64,000 nt of DNA from Streptomyces sp. TS71-3. Lineage in GTDB: Bacteria; Actinomycetota; Actinomycetes; Streptomycetales; Streptomycetaceae. This document shows, piece by piece, positions 53,020 through 64,000 of this stretch (its first letter is position 1; every line of letters begins with the position of its first letter). Under the pieces are notes generated by a model. The model was not told where the DNA came from. It was given only the letters and a program-made list of their open reading frames with translations, and did not search any database. The position numbers and the translations under genes were made by a program. The stretch lies in NCBI RefSeq assembly GCF_018327685.1, contig NZ_BNEL01000001.1:2170001-2234000 (forward strand), written 5' to 3'.

Positions 53020-53562
53020 GCCCCCTCCAACGGGTTCGGTGCGCCGCTGGTTACGTCCTGGAATCGTCCCGTGACGCTCTGTTCTCACTTCTGTCCTCTG
53101 TCCCGGAAGCCGTCCTGTCATGGCGTCCTCATGGCGGCGTCTGGTGGTGCCACGGGTGGTACTGCGCGCGTGCTCGCGCCCCCGCGTGCTCCCGTCCAAC
53201 CGCTGCCGGTTCGCCGCCCTTTCGGGCATGCCGTGTCAAGTGAATCGTGCGGAGTGCCCGGCGAGTTCATTCGAAGGGGTGGCGAATGGTGGCGTTTCGA
53301 TAATCTCCCTGGCCGAATGGGTGACTGCGGCGTTACTTTCAGTACACAATCCGGGACAGGCCGCGTCGGCGACTATGCCGACGGCATGTGGCTCCCGTGC
53401 CGGGCGGATTCCGGTGGAAATGCGCGCAAGGCCATGACCTCGGCGAATTATCCCGCTATCCGGGAATTCCGCGCACCGGACGGACTGCCGCGCGGCATGG
53501 CAATCTGGTACGGCTGGACACGCACCGCACACACAAGTGGGCTTCGGAAATGGGGGCGTTCA
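53020..53562. other. Upstream region of nsdA
   Basis: 543 bp without a supported gene. Part of it (about 53230-53560) is less GC-rich than the genes around it (AATCGTGCGGAG, TTTCGATAATC, GCGTTACTTTC) and probably holds the promoters of nsdA and of the divergent prim-pol-like gene. The long open frame that spans it before nsdA lacks a ribosome site and typical codon use. Confidence 0.45.
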
Positions 53563-55041
53563 GTGGTCGGCAGGGGCGAATGTGGCACGGCGCATGCCGA
53601 GAAGCGGCCCAATGAGCTGCTCGGCTCCTGGTTCGTACGCAGCGGCTGGTCCAAGGGCGAGCTGGCCCGCCAGGTCAACCGCAGAGCCCGGCAGCTCGGC
53701 GCCAACCACATCTCCACCGACACCTCGCGCGTACGCCGCTGGCTCGACGGCGAGAACCCCCGCGAGCCCATCCCGCGGATCCTGTCCGACCTGTTCTCCG
53801 AGCGCTTCGGCTGCGTCGTCGCCGTGGAGGACCTCGGCCTGCGCGCCCCGCACAAGCCCCCCTCCGCCTCCTCCGTCGACCTGCCCTGGACGGGCCCGCA
53901 GACGGTCGCGATGATCAGCGAGTTCTCCCGCAGCGACCTCATGCTGGCCCGGCGCGGATTCCTCGGCACCTCCCTCTCGCTCGCCGCGGGGCCCGCACTC
54001 GTCGAGCCGCTCCAGCGCTGGCTGGTGCCCACGCCGGCCGCCCCCGCGGCCGAGCCGGCCGCCGAGGCCACCCCGCGCCGCCCCGGCCGCCTCTCCGACC
54101 CGGAGCTGGAGCTGCTGGAGACGACCACGGTGATGTTCCGCAAGTGGGACGCCCAGTGCGGCGGCGGCCTGCGGCGCAAGGCCGTCGTCGGACAGCTCCA
54201 CGAGGTCACGGACCTCCTCCAGGAGCGCCACACCGAGCCCACCAGGAAGCGCCTCTTCAAGGTCGCCGCCGAACTCGCCGAGCTGGCCGGCTGGATGAGC
54301 TACGACATCGGCCTGCAGCCCACCGCGCAGAAGTACTTCGTCCTCGCCCTGCACGCCGCCAAGGAAGTCGGCGACAAGTCACTCGGGTCCTACATCCTCT
54401 CCAGCATGAGCCGGCAGATGATCCACCTCGGCAGGCCCGACGACGCCCTGGAGCTCATCCACCTCGCCCAGTACGGCAGCCGCGACTCGGCCTCCGCGCG
54501 CACCCAGTCCATGCTGTATGCGATGGAGGCCCGCGCCTACGCCAACATGGGCCAGCCCGGCAAGTGCAAGCGGGCCGTCCGGATGGCGGAGGACACCTTC
54601 GCCGACGCCGCCGACACCACCGAGCCCGAGCCCGACTGGATCCGCTTCTTCACCGAGGCCGAGCTGCACGGCGAGAACGGCCACTCCTACCGCGACCTCG
54701 CCCGCATCGCGGGCCGCAGCCCCACCTACGCCACCCTCGCGGAGCCCGCGATGGCACGCTCCGTCGAGCTCTTCGCGCCCGACCGCGAGCACCAGCGCTC
54801 CTACGCCCTCAACCTGATCGGCCTCGCCACCGTGCACCTGCTGAAGCAGGAGCCGGAGGAGAGCGCCGCGCTCACCCGCGAGGCGTTCGGCCTCGCCAAG
54901 AGGGTCCGCTCGGAGCGGGTCAACACCCGCATCCGCACGACGGTCGACACCATCACGCGCGACTACGGCGATCTCACGGCCGTCGCCGACCTCTCCGACC
55001 AGCTCGCCGCGCAGCTCCCGGAGGCCGCGACGGCCACCTGA
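53563..55041 (+). CDS. nsdA: NsdA-type negative regulator of development and antibiotic production
   Basis: 492-residue cytoplasmic regulator. N-terminal ADKRPNELLGSWFVRSGWSKGELARQVNRRARQLG-like region (here AEKRPNELLGSWF...) is followed by a DNA-binding-like stretch HISTDTSRVRRWLDGENPREPI. An Ala/Pro-rich hinge near residue 155-180 precedes a TPR-type helical repeat region (about 200-480). Synteny and sequence match NsdA of S. coelicolor, whose loss raises sporulation and actinorhodin production. GTG start with GGGGG 6 nt upstream. A perfect 19-bp terminator stem follows. The start is inferred by similarity; further upstream codons are open. Confidence 0.9.
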   Translation: MVGRGECGTAHAEKRPNELLGSWFVRSGWSKGELARQVNRRARQLGANHISTDTSRVRRWLDGENPREPIPRILSDLFSERFGCVVAVEDLGLRAPHKPPSASSVDLPWTGPQTVAMISEFSRSDLMLARRGFLGTSLSLAAGPALVEPLQRWLVPTPAAPAAEPAAEATPRRPGRLSDPELELLETTTVMFRKWDAQCGGGLRRKAVVGQLHEVTDLLQERHTEPTRKRLFKVAAELAELAGWMSYDIGLQPTAQKYFVLALHAAKEVGDKSLGSYILSSMSRQMIHLGRPDDALELIHLAQYGSRDSASARTQSMLYAMEARAYANMGQPGKCKRAVRMAEDTFADAADTTEPEPDWIRFFTEAELHGENGHSYRDLARIAGRSPTYATLAEPAMARSVELFAPDREHQRSYALNLIGLATVHLLKQEPEESAALTREAFGLAKRVRSERVNTRIRTTVDTITRDYGDLTAVADLSDQLAAQLPEAATAT

Positions 55042-55147
55042 CGCCTACCGGCCGCGCCCGCACCGGGCGGCCGGCCACCGCGCACGAGCTGCGCGACGAG
55101 CCGCGCACGAAAGCGGTACACGACGAGCGGCGCTCACCCCTCCGGGA

Positions 55148-55190
55148 GTGCCTCGAAGGCCTGGGAGTACTTCCCAGGCCTTCGAGGCAC
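55148..55190 (+). terminator. nsdA terminator, perfect 19-bp stem
   Basis: GTGCCTCGAAGGCCTGGGA - GTACT - TCCCAGGCCTTCGAGGCAC: a perfect 19-bp inverted repeat with a 5-nt loop, no T-tract. It isolates nsdA from the GlnR-type amtB promoter. Confidence 0.85.
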
Positions 55191-55271
55191 GGGGGTGGGC
55201 GCCGCTCCGTCATGGGCGCGGCACGTTAACGAACCGACCGCCGGAGGACACTCCGGTTCATCCGCGCGTAA

Positions 55272-57104
<1,833 letters not shown>

Positions 57105-57160
57105 GGCGGCCCGGCCGCTGGGGGTCAGGGGCCCGGCGGCACAACGACCACCCCGGAGCA

Positions 57161-57201
57161 GCGACCGGCCGCCGGCATCCGGTGGCCCGGCGGCCGGTCG
57201 C
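57161..57201 (+). terminator. Terminator/attenuator between glnK and glnD
   Basis: GCGACCGGCCGCCGG / CCGGCGGCCGGTCGC, a 15-bp perfect inverted repeat with an 11-nt loop, in the 369-bp space between glnK and glnD. The rest of the space is GC-rich and holds no other gene. Confidence 0.75.
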
Positions 57202-57473
57202 CCCCGCAACACACGGCAGAGTCGTGGCGGGGAGCACAGCGCCGGAGGCGCACTCCCACCGGCCCGCAGCCGCGTACGAGACAGGAGGGAACGCGGGGGG
57301 ATGTCCACCCGCAGCGGCCGGCGTCACGCCCACAGAACCCTCCGGACGACAGAGGACGCCGGACCGAGGACGGACATCCCCCGCGGCCCCGCCCCACAAC
57401 GAACAGAAGGCGCACCGGCCACAGCAGAGCCGATGAGACCGGACGCCGACGCCGGCAGTCACAGGAGTCACCG

Positions 57474-60221
57474 GTGACCAGCATGGACGAACGGGACGAG
57501 CAAGAACAGCCCGCAGACGAGAAGCGGATCGAGGAGAAGCGGACCGAGGAGAAGCGGATCGACGAGAAGCGGATCGACGAGAACCACGCCCTCGACGAGC
57601 GTCCCGACCCCCCCGAGACCGCCCCCACCCCCGACGGCTACGCGGCAGCCCGGCTGCGTCTCCTCACCGAGGACGGGCAGCCCGGTCCGGCGCGCCGTGC
57701 CGCGCTCGCCGGCCTCACCGACTCGTGGCTCGCACGCCTGTTCACCGGTGCCGCGGCCGGGCTGCCCGGCGTCAGCCTGATCGCCGTCGGCGGCTACGGC
57801 CGCGGCGAGCTGTCCCCGCGCAGCGACCTCGACCTCCTGCTGCTCTACGACTCCCGTGCCGACCCGGCCGCCGTGGCCGCGCTCGCCGACCGCGTCTGGT
57901 ACCCCGTCTGGGACCTGGGCCTTGACCTGGACCACTCGGTGCGCACCACCGCCGAGGCCCGCAAGACCGCCGGCGGCGACCTCAAGGTCCACCTCGGCCT
58001 GCTGGACGCCCGCCACCTCGCCGGCGACCCCGGGCTCAGCGCTGAACTGCGCACCACCCTCCTCGCCGACTGGCGCAACCAGGCCACGAAGCGGCTGCCC
58101 GAGCTGCGCGAGCTGTGCGCCGAGCGCGCCGCCCGCCAGGGCGAACTGCGCTACCTCCTCGAACCCGACCTGAAAGAGGCCCGCGGCGGGCTGCGTGACG
58201 CCACCGCGCTGCGGGCGGTCGCCGCCTCCTGGCTCGCCGACGCCCCCCGCGAGGGCCTGGCCGAGGCCCGCCGGACCCTGCTCGACACCCGCGACGTCCT
58301 GCACATGGTCACCGGCCGCGCCACCGACCGGCTCAGCCTCCAGGAGCAGGAACAGGTCGCCGCCGGCCTCGGCCTGCCCGACGCGGACGCCCTGCTGCGC
58401 ACCGTCTACGAGGCGGCCCGCACCATCTCCTACGCGAGTGACGTCACCTGGCGCGAGGTCGGCCGGGTGCTGAGCGCCCGCTCCCTGCGGCCCCGGCTGC
58501 GGGGCGTCCTCAGCCGGAGCGGCTTCGGCCGGGGCGGTGGGGCGCAGCCGGAGCGCAGCCCGCTCGCGGAAGGCGTCGTCGAGCAGGACGGCGAGGCCGT
58601 GCTCGCGCGCACCGCGCGCCCCGAGCACGACCCCGTCCTGCCGCTGCGCGCCGCCGCGGCCGCCGCCCAGGCAGGCCTGCCCCTCTCCCTGCACGCCGTG
58701 CGCAGGCTCGCCGCCACCACCCGCCCGTTGCCCACTCCCTGGCCCGCCGAGGCCCGCGACCGGCTGGTGACGCTGCTCGGCGCCGGCCGGCCCACCGTCG
58801 ACGTGTGGGAGGCCCTGGACGCGGAGGGCCTGATCAGCAGGCTGCTGCCGGACTGGGAGTGGGTGCGCTGCCGCCCGCAGCGCAACGCCGTGCACACCTG
58901 GACCGTCGACCGGCACCTGGTGGAGACCGCGGTGCGCGCGGCCGAGCTGACCCGCCGGGTCGGCCGCCCCGACCTGCTCCTGGTCGCCGCGCTCCTGCAC
59001 GACATCGGCAAGGGCCGCCCCGGCGACCACTCCGAGACGGGCGCCGCGCTCGCCACGCGGATCGCCGCCGCCGTCGGCTTCGACGCCGCCGACACCGCCG
59101 TGATCACCACGCTCGTCCTCCACCACCTGCTGCTCGTCGAGACCGCCACGCGGCGCGACCTGGACGACCCCGCGACCATCCGCACCGTCACCGAGGCGGT
59201 CGGCTCCACCGGCACCCTGGAACTGCTGCACGCCCTCACCGAGGCCGATGCGCTCGCCACCGGGCCGGCCGCCTGGTCCACCTGGCGCGGCGGGCTCGTG
59301 GCCGACCTGGTCGGGCGGGCCGCAGCGGTCCTCTCGGGCCGGGCGCCCGCCGCTCCGGAGCCGTCCGAGCCCACCGCCGAGCAGGAGCGGCTGGCCATGG
59401 AGGCGGTCCGCACCGGCGGTCCCGTCCTGCGGCTGCGCGCCCGGCCGGAGGCAGGCGACGGCGCGCAGGACGCGGGCGACGCGCAGGGCGCGGAGGTGGC
59501 GGGCGACACCGGAGCGCCCGGCGAACCGGAACCGCTCGGCGCCGAACTGCTGATCGCCGTCCCCGAACAGCCGGGGGTACTGCCCACCGTCGCCGGCGTG
59601 CTCGCCCTGCACCGGCTGACGGTGCGCACCGCTGAACTGCGCATCGAGGACCTTCCGTACGCTCTCGTGAACGGCGCCGGAGCGACGGAGCCCGGCGCCC
59701 CCGCAGACGGCGTCGTACAGGAGACCGCGGGCCTCGACGCGCACCGCACGCCCGACGGAACCCGGCTACCCGACACGGCCCGCACGCCCGGCGCCGTCCT
59801 GCTGCTGGACTGGCGGGTCGCCGCCGAGTACGGCTCGCTGCCGCAGGCCACCCGGCTCCGTGCCGACCTGGTACGCGCGCTGGACGGCACCCTCGACATC
59901 GCGGGCCGCCTCGCCGAGCGTGACGCCGCGTACCCGCGCCGCCGCGGCAGCACCCCGCCGCCACCCAGGGTGACCGTCGCCCCGACCGGATCGCGCCGCG
60001 CCACCGTCATCGAGGTGCGCGCCCAGGACGCTCCGGGGCTGCTGCACCGGGTGGGGCGCGCCCTGGACGCGGCGGGCGTGCGCGTGCGCAGCGCCCACGT
60101 GTCCACGCTCGGCGCGAACGCGGTCGACGCCTTCTACGTGACCGACACGGACGGCCAACCGCTGGGCGCGGAGCGGGCCGACGCGGTGGCCGGCTCCCTG
60201 GAGGCCGTGCTGCGGGCCTGA
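57474..60221 (+). CDS. glnD: PII nucleotidyltransferase GlnD
   Basis: 915 residues. An extended N-terminus has five-residue charged repeats (EKRIE-EKRTE-EKRID-EKRID, about residues 15-36). Nucleotidyltransferase motif GGYGRGELSPRSDLDLLLL (about 105-123), GlnD-linker helices, HD domain LLHDIGKGRPGDHSETG (about 507-523), and two ACT domains (about 692-780 and 844-915). In Streptomyces this protein adenylylates GlnK rather than uridylylating it. GTG start with CAGGAGTCACCG upstream. Third gene of the nitrogen cluster, distal to a strong stem. Confidence 0.95.
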   Translation: MTSMDERDEQEQPADEKRIEEKRTEEKRIDEKRIDENHALDERPDPPETAPTPDGYAAARLRLLTEDGQPGPARRAALAGLTDSWLARLFTGAAAGLPGVSLIAVGGYGRGELSPRSDLDLLLLYDSRADPAAVAALADRVWYPVWDLGLDLDHSVRTTAEARKTAGGDLKVHLGLLDARHLAGDPGLSAELRTTLLADWRNQATKRLPELRELCAERAARQGELRYLLEPDLKEARGGLRDATALRAVAASWLADAPREGLAEARRTLLDTRDVLHMVTGRATDRLSLQEQEQVAAGLGLPDADALLRTVYEAARTISYASDVTWREVGRVLSARSLRPRLRGVLSRSGFGRGGGAQPERSPLAEGVVEQDGEAVLARTARPEHDPVLPLRAAAAAAQAGLPLSLHAVRRLAATTRPLPTPWPAEARDRLVTLLGAGRPTVDVWEALDAEGLISRLLPDWEWVRCRPQRNAVHTWTVDRHLVETAVRAAELTRRVGRPDLLLVAALLHDIGKGRPGDHSETGAALATRIAAAVGFDAADTAVITTLVLHHLLLVETATRRDLDDPATIRTVTEAVGSTGTLELLHALTEADALATGPAAWSTWRGGLVADLVGRAAAVLSGRAPAAPEPSEPTAEQERLAMEAVRTGGPVLRLRARPEAGDGAQDAGDAQGAEVAGDTGAPGEPEPLGAELLIAVPEQPGVLPTVAGVLALHRLTVRTAELRIEDLPYALVNGAGATEPGAPADGVVQETAGLDAHRTPDGTRLPDTARTPGAVLLLDWRVAAEYGSLPQATRLRADLVRALDGTLDIAGRLAERDAAYPRRRGSTPPPPRVTVAPTGSRRATVIEVRAQDAPGLLHRVGRALDAAGVRVRSAHVSTLGANAVDAFYVTDTDGQPLGAERADAVAGSLEAVLRA

Positions 60222-60423
60222 CCGGAGCGGTCCCGGCCGGCGCGGGCGGAGCCGTCACGACCTGGGTGAGCGAGGTCATCCGGGCCCGCGTGCCCGCACG
60301 CGCCGGGCGGCCGGACCGGGCGACCGCGTAGCGCGCGTCACACGGGCCGGCACGATTGGCCGCCCGGCCCGATACCCTTGGGGACGACGAAGACCATTGC
60401 CGACTCCAAGGACCGACACCGCC

Positions 60424-61977
60424 GTGTTCGATACGCTCTCCGACCGCCTCAGCGCGACCTTCAAGTCCCTACGAGGCAAAGGCAGGCTCTCAGAGGCGGA
60501 CATCGATGCCACGGCGCGTGAGATCCGCATAGCGCTCCTGGAAGCGGACGTCGCGCTGCCGGTGGTGCGCGCCTTCATCAAGCAGGTCAAGGAGCGGGCG
60601 AACGGTGCCGAGGTCTCCCAGGCGCTGAACCCTGCCCAGCAGGTCATCAAGATCGTCAACGAGGAGCTGATCGGCATCCTCGGCGGCGAGACCCGCCGCC
60701 TGCGCTTCGCCAAGCAGCCCCCGACCGTGATCATGCTGGCCGGTCTCCAGGGTTCCGGTAAGACCACCCTGGCGGGCAAGCTCGGCCGCTGGCTGAAGAG
60801 CCAGGGCCACGCCCCGCTGCTGGTCGCCTGCGACCTCCAGCGCCCGAACGCCGTCAACCAGCTCACCGTCGTCGCCGAGCGCGCCGAGGTGGGCGTCTAC
60901 GCCCCCGAGCCGGGCAACGGCGTGGGCGACCCCGTGAAGGTCGCCAAGGACTCCGTCGAGCACGCGCGGAGCAAGCAGTACGACATCGTCATCGTCGACA
61001 CCGCCGGCCGGCTCGGCATCGACCAGGAGCTGATGCAGCAGGCCGCGGACATCCGCGACGCGGTCAGCCCCGACGAGATCCTCTTCGTCGTCGACGCCAT
61101 GATCGGCCAGGACGCCGTCAACACCGCGGAGGCCTTCCGGGACGGCGTCGGCTTCGACGGCGTGGTCCTCTCCAAGCTCGACGGCGACGCTCGCGGCGGC
61201 GCGGCGCTCTCGGTGGCCCATGTCACCGGCCGTCAGATCATGTTCGCCTCCAACGGCGAGAAGCTGGACGACTTCGACGCCTTCCACCCGGACCGCATGG
61301 CGTCCCGCATCCTCGGCATGGGTGACGTGCTCACCCTGATCGAGAAGGCTGAGCAGACCTTCAGCCGCGAAGAGGCCGAGAAGATGGCGGCCAAGCTGTC
61401 CAGTTCCAAGGGGAAGGACTTCACGCTCGACGACTTCCTCGCCCAGATGGAGCAGGTCAGGAAGATGGGCAGCATCAGCAAGCTGCTCGGCATGCTCCCC
61501 GGCATGGCCCAGGTCAAGGACCAGATCCAGAACGTCGACGAGCGTGAGGTCGACCGCACCGCCGCGATCATCAAGTCCATGACCCCCGGCGAGCGCCAGG
61601 ACCCCGTGATCATCAACGGTTCCCGGCGGGCCCGTATCGCGCGTGGTTCCGGCGTCGAGGTCGGCGCGGTGAAGAACCTGGTGGAGCGGTTCTTCGAGGC
61701 CCGCAAGATGATGTCGCGGATGGCCCAGGGCGGCGGCATGCCGGGCATGCCCGGGATCCCGGGCATGGGCGGCGGGCCCGGCAAGCAGCGCAAGAAGCAG
61801 AAGCAGGCCAAGGGCAAGCAGCGCTCCGGCAACCCGATGAAGCGCAAGCAGCAGGAGCAGGAGGCCGCCGCGCGCCGCGAGGCCGCCGCACAGGGCCAGG
61901 CGCTCGGCCTGCCGGGCGACCAGGGCGACGACGGGAAGTTCGAGCTGCCCGACGAGTTCAAGAAGTTCATGGGCTGA
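60424..61977 (+). CDS. ffh: Signal recognition particle protein Ffh
   Basis: 517-residue SRP54 GTPase. N domain (MFDTLSDRLSATFKSLRGKG), G domain with GLQGSGKTTLAGKLG (about 107-121), DTAGRLGIDQELMQQ and SKLDGDARGGAALS, then a Met/Gly-rich M domain (MARPGGGMPGMPG-type near 440) and a basic Lys/Gln-rich tail. It binds 4.5S RNA and signal sequences, then docks to FtsY. GTG start (VFDTLSDRL); an upstream GTG at 60397 would add nine residues. AAGGA lies about 11 nt before the chosen start. Confidence 0.96.
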   Translation: MFDTLSDRLSATFKSLRGKGRLSEADIDATAREIRIALLEADVALPVVRAFIKQVKERANGAEVSQALNPAQQVIKIVNEELIGILGGETRRLRFAKQPPTVIMLAGLQGSGKTTLAGKLGRWLKSQGHAPLLVACDLQRPNAVNQLTVVAERAEVGVYAPEPGNGVGDPVKVAKDSVEHARSKQYDIVIVDTAGRLGIDQELMQQAADIRDAVSPDEILFVVDAMIGQDAVNTAEAFRDGVGFDGVVLSKLDGDARGGAALSVAHVTGRQIMFASNGEKLDDFDAFHPDRMASRILGMGDVLTLIEKAEQTFSREEAEKMAAKLSSSKGKDFTLDDFLAQMEQVRKMGSISKLLGMLPGMAQVKDQIQNVDEREVDRTAAIIKSMTPGERQDPVIINGSRRARIARGSGVEVGAVKNLVERFFEARKMMSRMAQGGGMPGMPGIPGMGGGPGKQRKKQKQAKGKQRSGNPMKRKQQEQEAAARREAAAQGQALGLPGDQGDDGKFELPDEFKKFMG

Positions 61978-62175
61978 GCCCCGCCACCGAGCACGGGAAC
62001 CCCGGCAGCGCCGAGCCGCGCGCCGGGGTCCGGCATGTCGGCGGCCGATCGCCGCCCACCCGCGTACCGGCGTGCCGCACCGCGCCTTCCGCCCGGCGCG
62101 CCCCGGGGAAGCCGCCGCCACTCCCGCCGGCGCAGAAGAGCGTTCCGCCGCGCCCGCGGCCGTAGCATGCGCGCC

Positions 62176-63591
62176 ATGGCCAAGGCACCCGTACTCACCC
62201 CCCGGGCGGACGACTTCCCCCGCTGGTACCAGGACCTCATCACCAAGGCCGAACTCGCCGAGAACGGCCCCGTGCGCGGCACCATGGTCATCAGGCCCTA
62301 CGGGTACGGCCTCTGGGAGCGGATGCAGCAGGAACTCGACGCGCGCATCAAGGCCGCGGGCGCGGCGAACGCCTACTTCCCGCTGCTCATCCCGCAGTCG
62401 TACCTCACCAGGGAGGCCGAGCACGTCGAGGGCTTCGCGCCCGAGCTGGCCGTGGTCACGCACGGCGGCGGCAAGGACCTGGAGGAGCCCGCCGTGGTAC
62501 GGCCCACCTCCGAGACCATCGTCAACGCGTCGTTCGCCAGGTGGGTGCAGAGCTACCGCGACCTGCCGCTGCTCGTCAACCAGTGGGCGAACGTGGTCCG
62601 CTGGGAGATGCGCCCGCGGGTGTTCCTGCGCACCACCGAGTTCCTCTGGCAGGAGGGCCACACCGCCCACGCCACCCGCGAGGAGGCCCGCGAGTACGCG
62701 GCGCACATCCACCGCGAGGTCTACGCCGACTTCATGGTGAACGTCCTCGGCGTCGACGTCGTCCTCGGCCGCAAGACACCCAGGGAACGGTTCGCCGGAG
62801 CCGTCAACACGCTCACCCTGGAGGCCATGATGGGCGACGGCAAGGCGCTCCAGATGGGCACCAGCCACGAGCTCGGCCAGAACTTCTCCAAGGCCTTCGG
62901 GATCCGCTACCTCTCCCGCGAGGGCCGGGAGGAACCCGTCTGGCAGACCTCCTGGGGCGCGTCCACCCGGCTGGTCGGCGGGCTGATCATGTCGCACGGC
63001 GACGACCACGGGCTGCGCGTCCCGCCCCGGCTGGCCCCCGTCCAGGCGGTGGTCCTCGCCGTCAAGGACGACGACGCGGTGCTGGCCGAGGTCCGCGAGC
63101 TGGGCGCCGCGCTGACGGCCGCGGGCATCCGGGCGCACGTCGACGAGCGTACCGACACCCCCTTCGGCCGCCGGGCCGTCGACTGGGAGCTCAAGGGCGT
63201 GCCGCTGCGCGTCGAGGTCGGCCCCTGCGACCTCGCGGAGGGCACCGTGACGCTGGCCCGGCGGATCCCCGGCGGCAAGGAGACCGTCGGGCGCGCCGGC
63301 CTCCCCGAGCTGCTCCCGGAGCTCCTGGAGGCCGACCAGGCCCTCCTGCTGCGGCAGTCCCGCGACCACCGCGCATCGCGCACCGTGGACGTCACCGGCG
63401 TCTCGGAGGCCATCGCGGCCGCCAAGGGCGGCGGCCTGGCCCGCATCCCCTGGGCGGCCCTGGGGGAGTCGGGGGAGGACAGGCTCGCCGAGCACGCCGT
63501 CACGGTCCGGTGCCTCACCACCCCGGACGGGGCGGTTCCGGACGCCGACGACGCGCCCGGTAATGTCGCCCTGGTGGGACGCGCCTACTGA
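62176..63591 (+). CDS. proS: Prolyl-tRNA synthetase, type 3 (eukaryote/archaeal-like)
   Basis: 471-residue class II aminoacyl-tRNA synthetase. Class II motif 2 region is RWEMRPRVFLRTTEFLWQEGHTAHA, motif 3 GGLIMSHGDDHGLRVPPRLAP. The N-terminal FPRWYQDLITKAELAENGPVRGTMVI and the shortened C-terminus ending in GRAY are features of ProS type 3, where the terminal Tyr reaches the active site. There is no editing (INS) domain. I recall that S. coelicolor has a bacterial-type ProRS elsewhere, so this may be a second enzyme. ATG start; TAGCAT ends 7 nt before it and no ribosome site is present (leaderless candidate). Confidence 0.93.
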   Translation: MAKAPVLTPRADDFPRWYQDLITKAELAENGPVRGTMVIRPYGYGLWERMQQELDARIKAAGAANAYFPLLIPQSYLTREAEHVEGFAPELAVVTHGGGKDLEEPAVVRPTSETIVNASFARWVQSYRDLPLLVNQWANVVRWEMRPRVFLRTTEFLWQEGHTAHATREEAREYAAHIHREVYADFMVNVLGVDVVLGRKTPRERFAGAVNTLTLEAMMGDGKALQMGTSHELGQNFSKAFGIRYLSREGREEPVWQTSWGASTRLVGGLIMSHGDDHGLRVPPRLAPVQAVVLAVKDDDAVLAEVRELGAALTAAGIRAHVDERTDTPFGRRAVDWELKGVPLRVEVGPCDLAEGTVTLARRIPGGKETVGRAGLPELLPELLEADQALLLRQSRDHRASRTVDVTGVSEAIAAAKGGGLARIPWAALGESGEDRLAEHAVTVRCLTTPDGAVPDADDAPGNVALVGRAY

Positions 63592-64000
63592 CCGGCCCGC
63601 AGCCGCACAGCCGTCGACCTCCTGTCCGCGGCGCGGGGCAGTGCCCGTGATCCCGGGCCGCGGGGGCGCCGGTGACACCGCGCCGCAGCAGCGCCCGTGA
63701 CCCGGGCAGGTGCGGCCTGAACGCCTACACGGCCCTGACGTGCTGCACGCGCGCGTGCAACCGCGAAGAGCGCGGCGGCGTCACATTCGCGCACAAGGAA
63801 ACGGCGCACACGCCGAACGTCCCGGCGTGCGGATTTTGCCTACGCGTCACTGCGTTGGTCTCACTACGTGCTGCATTAATATGAGCTGTGCGATATATCC
63901 GCAGATCAGCGTGCACGTCCTCGTCGCAGGACATCAGGGTTTACTGAGCGGTAAGTGCAAAATATTTGGGATGCCCCGGAATCGGAACACAGAGGCACCC
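63592..64000. other. Terminal gene-free, AT-richer stretch
   Basis: No supported gene. The last 160 bases (CATTAATATGAG, GCGATATATCCGC, AAAATATTTGGG) are far more AT-rich than the rest and look like a promoter region for a gene beyond the window or an exchange boundary. A 69-codon minus-strand frame here lacks a ribosome site and family features. Confidence 0.4.

Noticed and set aside
52288..53562. Upstream continuation of the nsdA frame
   Set aside because: It is antisense to the prim-pol-like gene and then crosses a less GC-rich region; similarity to NsdA begins only near 53590.
63725..63934. 69-codon minus-strand frame at the window end
   Set aside because: It is Cys/Arg/His-rich with no ribosome site, domain or coding bias.

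Overview
The window is chromosomal DNA from a Streptomyces (Actinobacteria). The evidence is very high GC with strong third-position GC bias, frequent GTG/TTG starts, and Streptomyces marker genes: the conservon cvn1, a HU protein with a lysine-rich tail (HupS), NdgR/leuCD, GlnR-type amtB-glnK-glnD and NsdA. From memory, the gene order follows the conserved core around SCO5540-SCO5587 of S. coelicolor. No database could be searched here, so gene names rest on motifs and synteny.

Layout. 1-6.4 kb: start of a NIT-type sensor kinase, then cvnA-B-C-D on the minus strand. 6.9-11.1 kb: a small protein with a repeated ANPRRT motif, an FAH-family enzyme, gltX, a Uma2-type nuclease and a HAD phosphatase. 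11.2-11.5 kb: tRNA-Gln and two tRNA-Glu. 11.7-14.9 kb: ndgR divergent from leuCD. 15.1-24.3 kb: a small conserved protein, hupS, cofC, plsC-gpsA, ddlA, a DUF3515 lipoprotein, a stand-alone RAM domain protein, thiL and thiD. 24.2-29.1 kb: an accessory-looking insert holding an FAD monooxygenase and a frameshifted BTAD/NB-ARC regulator. 29.6-37.6 kb: rpmB, a FakA/DAK2-like kinase, recG, a secreted protein, rsmD and coaD. 38-48.3 kb: a DivIVA/SepIVA-like coiled-coil protein, DUF177-rpmF-rnc, mutM, a CAP-domain exoprotein, acylphosphatase, a short coiled-coil protein and smc. 48.7-63.6 kb: a GlcP-type sugar permease, ftsY, a prim-pol-like protein, nsdA, amtB-glnK-glnD, ffh and a type-3 proS. The last 400 bases are AT-richer and hold no supported gene.

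Functional themes. Protein targeting is represented by ftsY and ffh. Nitrogen control is represented by a GlnR-type box, amtB, the PII protein and its modifying enzyme. Leucine biosynthesis sits with its IclR-type regulator. Thiamine biosynthesis (thiL, thiD), phospholipid entry steps (plsC-gpsA), chromosome organisation (smc, hupS) and ribosome biogenesis (rpmB, rpmF, rsmD, rnc) are also present.

The most unusual features are: three separate frame changes in the BTAD regulator; a family of inverted and tandem intergenic repeats shared between three loci; at least eight genes whose -10-like hexamer lies 6-9 nt before the start codon with no Shine-Dalgarno sequence (candidate leaderless mRNAs); repeat-rich tails on CvnA and on the DivIVA-like protein; a probable CTG start; and the ANPRRT-repeat small protein. 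I see no CRISPR array, phage, insertion sequence or biosynthetic gene cluster. I do not claim a proven new system; the ANPRRT protein beside the conservon is the best unexplained candidate.
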